A stretch of DNA of 64,000 nt from DAOULT01 sp964646625 (lineage in GTDB: Bacteria; Chloroflexota; Anaerolineae; CAZYHC01), in the NCBI GenBank assembly GCA_964646625.1, contig CAZYHC010000006.1, positions 99,197 through 163,196 on the forward strand, given 5' to 3'. Position 1 is the stretch's first letter. Each line of letters starts with the position of its first letter. Position numbers and translations under genes: made by a program. Positions 59,830 through 64,000 of the stretch are shown piece by piece. Under the pieces are notes generated by a model, which did not search any database, was not told where the DNA came from, and saw only the letters and a program-made list of their open reading frames with translations.

Positions 59830-60870
59830 GTGTCAGATTCAGTCACCCTGCCTGATTTAACTTATGCTCAGTTGCAAGAGCTGTTGCTCTCCTGGGGCGA
59901 GCCCCCTTTCCGGGCCGATCAGGTCTGGAGGTGGCTTTATTGTTCCCTGGTGGAAGACTTCCAGGCCATGCGTAACCTATCCAAAGGGCTTCGCCACAAG
60001 CTGAGCCGGGCCACCAGGCTGTGGACGCTGCGCCCCCTGGCAGAGAGCGTTTCCGCCGATGGCCTGACGCGCAAAATCCTGTTTGCCCTGGGGGATGACC
60101 AGACCATCGAGAGCGTAGAGATGCGTTACGAGTCACGTAACACCGTGTGCCTCTCAAGCCAGGTGGGGTGTGCCCTCGGCTGCCCCTTCTGCGCCACAGG
60201 ACAAAGCGGCCTGGTGCGCAACCTGACGGCCGGGGAAATCGTGGAACAGGCGGTGTTCTTCGCCCGCAGGTTGAAGGCCCAGGGCGAAAAGACGGATAAC
60301 GTGGTCATCATGGGCATGGGCGAGCCTCTGGCCAACTATGCTGCCGTCTGGCAGGCCATCGAGACCCTGCACGACCCTGGAGGGTTCAACCTGGGGGCGC
60401 GGCGCATCACTATCTCCACCGTTGGGCTGGTACCCGGCATCGAGCGGTTGAGCGGCGAAAGCTTACAGGTTGGCCTGGCCGTCTCCCTCCACGCTCCCCA
60501 CGATGCCCTGCGCGATAAGTTGGTGCCCGTCAACCGCCGCTACCCTCTCCGCCACCTGCTGGCCGCCTGTCGCCGGTATGGGGAACGCACAGGGAGACGC
60601 ATTACCTTCGAGTACGCCCTGATAGATAACCTCAACGACTCTGTAGAGCAGGCGCAAAGGCTGGCCCACCTGTTGAAAGGGTTATTTTGCCACGTCAATC
60701 TCATCCCTCTCAACCCTATGGACGGCTCACCCTATCGCCCCTCGTCGCGGGAGCGCGTGGTCGCCTTTAGCGCCGAGTTGAAGCGGCAGGGTACAGCCTG
60801 CACGGTGCGGCTGGGCCGTGGGATCGACATTCAGGCCGGCTGCGGACAACTGCGGGCCCGATCCATATAA
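59830..60870 (+). CDS. rlmN: dual-specificity 23S rRNA/tRNA adenine-C2 methyltransferase
   Basis: A 346-residue radical SAM protein with GTG start immediately after the previous stop. The cluster motif is CALGCPFC in SSQVGCALGCPFCATGQSG, with MGMGEPLANY, ITISTVGLVPGI, AVSLHAPHDALRDKLVPVN and the C-terminal RLGRGIDIQAGCGQL supplying the second methyl-carrying Cys. It methylates A2503 of 23S rRNA and A37 of some tRNAs. It is followed by a bidirectional terminator. Confidence 0.97.
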   Translation: MSDSVTLPDLTYAQLQELLLSWGEPPFRADQVWRWLYCSLVEDFQAMRNLSKGLRHKLSRATRLWTLRPLAESVSADGLTRKILFALGDDQTIESVEMRYESRNTVCLSSQVGCALGCPFCATGQSGLVRNLTAGEIVEQAVFFARRLKAQGEKTDNVVIMGMGEPLANYAAVWQAIETLHDPGGFNLGARRITISTVGLVPGIERLSGESLQVGLAVSLHAPHDALRDKLVPVNRRYPLRHLLAACRRYGERTGRRITFEYALIDNLNDSVEQAQRLAHLLKGLFCHVNLIPLNPMDGSPYRPSSRERVVAFSAELKRQGTACTVRLGRGIDIQAGCGQLRARSI

Positions 60871-60899
60871 AAGACCCTATCAAGGTGATAGGGTCTTTT
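60869..60899. terminator. bidirectional terminator, copy 1
   Basis: Perfect arms AAAAGACCCTATCA and TGATAGGGTCTTTT flank AGG. The A-run and T-run allow use on both strands: for rlmN and for the minus-strand propeller gene. Near-identical copies occur at 62303 and 63872. Confidence 0.92.
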
Positions 60900-60932
60900 A
60901 AGTGATATTTTGTTAGCTTCCGGCCGGCGGGA

Positions 60933-61982
60933 TTATTCGGCCGGCGCCCAGAAGATGCGTTCTTCGATCCAGCCTCGGCTTTCGTAGTCGGGGCTCTCGT
61001 ATACCCTGCCATCGATGGGGCCCGGCGTGTCGAAAAGCTTCTGCTCGCCGCTTCCATCTGGCCTGACGGCCCAGATAGACCACGCTTCACTGGGTTGTCC
61101 CTCTTCGTTGCGATTGCTGGCAAAGGCAATCCATTCTCCGTCTGGCGACCAGGTGGGGATGCCATCGCTGGCCGCGCTATTCGTCAGGCGCAGGGGTTCG
61201 GCCGTGCCGGCCAGGGCCTCCCCGATGTCCACCACGTAGACCTCCCAGTTGTTATCCTGGGCGGTGGACATATAGGCCACCTTGGTCATGTCAGGACTGA
61301 CGGCTGGCGCATGAGCGGTAGGATCGTCTACCAATAGGACCGGGCCAGAGCCATCGAGCATCCGTTGTCGCAGGCCACAACGGTCGAGCTCGCAAGCGTT
61401 ATAGATAACGTACATTTCCAGTGTGCCTCTCTTCTTACCCGCAAGAACCTGCAAGGCTGGCATAGTCCCCTCCAGCCACCGTTGTTGCTCTATTTTAATG
61501 CCCTGCACATCAGCTCCTGCTGTGCGATAGATGCGCGGCCTGCGGTCCGACTCCTGGTAAGAGTGGAAGAGCAAAAACTGGTTCTCTGGCCCCCAACTGG
61601 GACGCGAGGCTTCAGGATAGGAGGTGAAAATCCATTTGTCGGCGCTAAGCTGCCCCTCGGCGGTGAACTCCTTCACCACCAGACCGCGCGCGTTCTCGCT
61701 GAGCTCTTCGGCCAGCCAGGACCGATAGGCCAGGGCCTTACCATCCGGACTGACACAGGGCTGGCTGGCCTCCTTGATGACGACCTCCTGGTTGCTGCCA
61801 TCGACGTGGCTGCGGTAAATGTCGAAGGTCAGTCTGGCCACCTCAGGGTCGAAAACGGCGAAGTAGATCACCCCCGTCAGTTCAGCTTTGGCCTCTTCCT
61901 CGCCCTCCTGGGCCAGGACGATCGGGGGCAGGCAAAGTCCCACCAATAGACACACCATTAACAGAATTGCTAGCTTCCTCAT
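60933..61982 (-). CDS. secreted PD40 propeller protein, array copy 1
   Basis: A 349-residue exported protein; the ATG ending at 61982 follows AAGGAGGT, so an upstream in-frame codon at 62015 is not used. A signal peptide (KLAILLMVCLLVGLCLPPIVLA) and an acidic EGEEEAKAELTG precede a propeller (FDIYRSHVDGSNQEVV, PCVSPDGKALAYRS, PAVSPDMTKVAYMS, PTWSPDGEWIAFAS). The C-terminus is YESRGWIEERIFWAPAE, nearly the same as in the copies at 62365 and 63934. The function is unknown; it is probably secreted or periplasmic and binds a ligand. It has its own promoter (62089-62117) and terminator. Confidence 0.82.
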   Translation of the reverse strand: MRKLAILLMVCLLVGLCLPPIVLAQEGEEEAKAELTGVIYFAVFDPEVARLTFDIYRSHVDGSNQEVVIKEASQPCVSPDGKALAYRSWLAEELSENARGLVVKEFTAEGQLSADKWIFTSYPEASRPSWGPENQFLLFHSYQESDRRPRIYRTAGADVQGIKIEQQRWLEGTMPALQVLAGKKRGTLEMYVIYNACELDRCGLRQRMLDGSGPVLLVDDPTAHAPAVSPDMTKVAYMSTAQDNNWEVYVVDIGEALAGTAEPLRLTNSAASDGIPTWSPDGEWIAFASNRNEEGQPSEAWSIWAVRPDGSGEQKLFDTPGPIDGRVYESPDYESRGWIEERIFWAPAE

Positions 61983-62088
61983 TACAAACCTCCTTAAAGT
62001 TTTTGATTTACCCATCCACAGGGTTATGCCCTAATCTCCTCCAAACGTAACACCAACCGCCGCTCACTCACGAAGGGGCCGTTGTCTA

Positions 62089-62117
62089 ATTATAACAGAT
62101 TACAGCCATTTACGCAA
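62089..62117 (-). promoter_or_regulatory. promoter of propeller copy 1
   Basis: Read on the minus strand: TTGCGT (62117-62112), a 17-bp spacer and TATAAT (62094-62089). It matches the sequence before copy 2 closely, so the promoter was duplicated with the gene. Confidence 0.78.
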
Positions 62118-62302
62118 TAGCACTTGGGCCCGCTTCATAATTCCTCATAATTGGTGAAAAGCATCTGAAACCACAACCCGTAGTGGTCACATGTAGCGAC
62201 TCCACAACGTCTTGTGCTGGCGCCCATCAATTGCAGCTATCCTCTCCGCCATCCACCGAGCGCCTGTCTCCGTCGTGGGGGACGCCCATCGAAGGCACAA
62301 AC

Positions 62303-62331
62303 AAGACCCTACCAAGGTGATAGGGTCTTTT
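62303..62331. terminator. terminator, copy 2
   Basis: It has the same hairpin as at 60869, with one changed base (AAGACCCTACCA paired with TGATAGGGTCTT) and a shorter A-run. It lies just past the stop of propeller copy 2. Confidence 0.88.
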
Positions 62332-62364
62332 AAGCGATATTCTGCTGGCTTCCGGCCGGCGGCA

Positions 62365-63432
62365 CTATTCAGTCTCAGCCTCAGCAGCCACCCACCAAAT
62401 GCGTTCTTCTATCCAGCCACGGCTTTCGTAGTCGGGGCTCTCATATACTTTGCCATCGATGGGGCCCGGCGTATCGAAAAGCTTCTGCAAGTCGCTTCCG
62501 TCTGGCCTGACGGCCCAGATAGCCCACGTTTCATCCGATCCCTCCGGGTCTTCTTCGCCGAGATTGCCGGCAAAGGCGATCCATGCTCCGTCTGGCGACC
62601 AGGTGGGGATGCCCTCGATAGCCAGGCTATTGGTCAGGCGCAAGGGTTCGGCCGTGCCCTCCAGGGCCTCCTCGAGGTCCACCACGTAGACCTCCCAGTT
62701 GTCATCCTGGGCTTTGGACATATAGGCCATCTTGGTCATGTCGGGGCTGAGGGCTGGCGCATGAGCGGTAGGATCATCTATCAACTGAACCGGAGCAGAG
62801 CCGTCGATCATCCGCCGGTACATACCACAATGCTCGAACAGGCACCCGTTATAGATCACGTACATTGCGATTGTATCCTTCTTCTCGCCCGGAAGAATCT
62901 GCAAGGCGGGCATAGTCCCCTCCAGCCACCGCTCCTCCTCTATCTTGATGCCCACAATCTCCTCCCCTTCCGTGCGGAGGATGCGCGGTCTGCGGTCTGC
63001 CTCCTGGTAAGAGTGGAAGAGCAAAAATTGTTTCTCCGGCCCCCAACTGGGGCGCGAGGCTTCAGGATAGGAGGTGAAAATCCATCTATCGGCGCTAAGC
63101 TTTCCCTCCTCGGTGAACTCCCGCACCACCAGACCGCGCGCGCCCCTATCGTACTCTTCCATCAACCAGGACCGATAGGCCAGCGCTTTACCATCCGGAC
63201 TGACACAGGGCTGGCTGGCTTCCTTCATGACCACTTCCATGTCTGAGCCATCGACGTTGCTGCGGTAAAGGTCAAAAGTCAGCCTCTTCGTATCTCTGTC
63301 GAAAACAGAGAAGTAAATCACCCCTGTCGGTTTGGCCTTGGCTTCTTCCTCGCCTTCCTGGGCCAGGACGGCTGGGGACAGGTAAAGCACGGCCACCAAG
63401 CATACCAATAAAATAACCGCTAGCTTCTTCAT
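62365..63432 (-). CDS. secreted PD40 propeller protein, array copy 2
   Basis: A 355-residue paralogue of the gene at 60933; the start ATG ends at 63432 after GAAGGAGGT. A signal peptide (KKLAVILLVCLVAVLYLSPAVLA) is followed by the same EGEEEAKAKPTG segment and propeller units (FDLYRSNVDGSDMEVV, PCVSPDGKALAYRS, PALSPDMTKMAYMS, PTWSPDGAWIAFAG). The C-terminus is YESRGWIEERIWWVAAEAETE. Long identical stretches with copy 1 show a recent tandem duplication. The function is unknown. Confidence 0.82.
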   Translation of the reverse strand: MKKLAVILLVCLVAVLYLSPAVLAQEGEEEAKAKPTGVIYFSVFDRDTKRLTFDLYRSNVDGSDMEVVMKEASQPCVSPDGKALAYRSWLMEEYDRGARGLVVREFTEEGKLSADRWIFTSYPEASRPSWGPEKQFLLFHSYQEADRRPRILRTEGEEIVGIKIEEERWLEGTMPALQILPGEKKDTIAMYVIYNGCLFEHCGMYRRMIDGSAPVQLIDDPTAHAPALSPDMTKMAYMSKAQDDNWEVYVVDLEEALEGTAEPLRLTNSLAIEGIPTWSPDGAWIAFAGNLGEEDPEGSDETWAIWAVRPDGSDLQKLFDTPGPIDGKVYESPDYESRGWIEERIWWVAAEAETE

Positions 63433-63733
63433 TCTCTCAAACCTCCTTCAAGGCGCTCTAATTTACCCGTGGGCCACGGGCGAAGAGCCTGGTGAACAAG
63501 ACACGCTTTTGCTACATTTCAATCACACCAGTATTGACTTCGAGGATTGCATCACCTCCTTCGCACGAACAAGGGGAAAAAATGTAGCCTGCGTTTAACC
63601 ATGCACGACTGTCATGATACACACGTATATCGGTTAGCTTGAATGTGGCAGGCCAACCATGAGGTCATGGCCTGATCCCCTCCAAAGTAACCCGAACCGT
63701 CACCATTTCCCTCCACGAAGGACTTGTTACCTA

Positions 63734-63762
63734 ATTTTAACAGATTATAGCCGTTTATGCAA
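63734..63762 (-). promoter_or_regulatory. promoter of propeller copy 2
   Basis: Read on the minus strand: TTGCAT (63762-63757), a 17-bp spacer and TAAAAT (63739-63734). The spacer and flanks match the promoter of copy 1. Confidence 0.7.
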
Positions 63763-63871
63763 TAGTATTTTAGTACTAATCAGGGCCATGTCAAAGTCCG
63801 GGCCGGGGCCAACGCTCCCGCCCCCGCTCCAGGGGCGGGGACCGTAACCGCCGATAAACAATGACAAAAAC

Positions 63872-63899
63872 AAGACCCTATCAAGGTGATAGGGTCTTT
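63872..63899. terminator. terminator, copy 3
   Basis: AAGACCCTATCA and TGATAGGGTCTT flank AGG, followed by TT. It lies just past the stop of the third propeller copy. Confidence 0.9.
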
Positions 63900-63933
63900 T
63901 AAGTGACATTTCGTTAGCTTCCGGCCAGCGGGA

Positions 63934-64000
63934 TTATTCGGCCGACGCCCAGAAGATGCGTTCTTCGATCCAGCCTCGGCTTTCGTAGTCGGGGCTCTCG
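63934..64000 (-). CDS. secreted PD40 propeller protein, array copy 3, cut by window end
   Basis: Only the last 21 codons are visible (ESPDYESRGWIEERIFWASA and Glu). They differ from copy 1 by one residue in the tail (Ser for Pro). The gene continues beyond the window, so the array has at least three members. Confidence 0.85.
   Translation of the reverse strand, partial: ESPDYESRGWIEERIFWASAE

Larger units (their letters stand above)
61983..62364. other. 382-bp spacer between propeller copies
   Basis: The spacer holds the leader (about 100 bases) and promoter of copy 1 on the minus strand, then about 180 bases with no recognisable gene, and terminator copy 2 at 62303-62331 for the next propeller gene. 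Confidence 0.6.
63433..63933. other. 501-bp spacer between propeller copies
   Basis: It contains the roughly 300-base leader and promoter of copy 2 on the minus strand, an inverted repeat CAGGCCA / TGGCCTG with inner CATGA / TCATG (63651-63676), a GC-rich inverted repeat (CCGCCCC / GGGGCGG, 63819-63839) and terminator copy 3 (63872-63899). A very short minus-strand frame with a strong ribosome-site match near 63560 is not convincing. No gene is seen. Confidence 0.55.

Noticed and set aside
63550..63590. A nine-codon minus-strand leader peptide next to AAGGAGGTG
   Set aside because: The ATG is only about two bases from the ribosome site, and the peptide has no regulatory codon pattern; it may just be a chance match.

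Overview
The window is a 64-kb piece of a GC-rich bacterial chromosome, most plausibly from Chloroflexota (Anaerolineae-like). That assignment is an inference. It rests on the many PD40/TolB-like beta-propeller proteins with Thr-Pro 'TPTPT' linkers, a Ser/Thr kinase fused to such a propeller, secreted proteins carrying the 'LPLxLKN' motif, a sortase with a CWPxxTNTHR active site, and heptamer-like spacer repeats. There are no rRNA or tRNA genes and no recognisable insertion sequences or CRISPR arrays.

Region 1 (1-15206) is a plus-strand surface-polysaccharide cluster. It has six GT4 glycosyltransferases (the first cut by the window edge), a methyltransferase, a GT39-like membrane glycosyltransferase, a PglC-type sugar-phosphate transferase, a PglD/NeuD-type acetyltransferase, a DegT-type aminotransferase, a membrane-anchored sugar epimerase/dehydratase and an O-antigen ligase/polymerase. 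The left part is visibly AT-richer than the rest.

Region 2 (15206-29625) continues in the same direction with cell-surface genes: a propeller lipoprotein, two tandem HlyD-like lipoproteins, a Wzz/BY-kinase with an eight-tyrosine tail, a sortase, DUF11/CARDB secreted proteins, a DUF4012 protein, a GT2 enzyme, an 84-residue protein with a PEP-CTERM-like tail, and a GH-A-like secreted protein. Copies of a palindrome (AGGTGCCTGGCACTT and its complement) lie inside several of these reading frames.

Region 3 (29626-44699) holds a Pho-box-like promoter before a LuxR-type regulator with a degenerate receiver, RtcA, a GAF kinase lacking its acceptor histidine, an orphan Phd-type antitoxin, RNase Z, a minus-strand peptidase MA and Trm112-like pair, and three large propeller proteins, one of them a Ser/Thr kinase.

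Region 4 (44716-58690) is the most notable part. A promoter, a structured leader with its own terminator, and an operon encode an Mvh/Hdr-type group 3c [NiFe] hydrogenase-heterodisulfide-reductase complex with nearly all its maturation factors: HypA fused in frame to a receiver domain, HdrCB, HdrA with an in-frame TGA followed by a bacterial SECIS-like hairpin (probable selenocysteine), MvhD, MvhG, a DUF433 antitoxin with a truncated DUF5615 toxin, MvhA, a maturation protease, HypB, HypF, HypC, HypD (frameshifted by a 22-bp tandem duplication) and HypE. By family knowledge the complex would oxidise H2 and bifurcate electrons to ferredoxin and a disulfide-type acceptor.

Region 5 (58690-64000) holds an M23 peptidase, RlmN, and a tandem array of at least three minus-strand secreted propeller paralogues. 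Each has its own conserved terminator; the first two also have matching promoters, and the third is cut by the window end.
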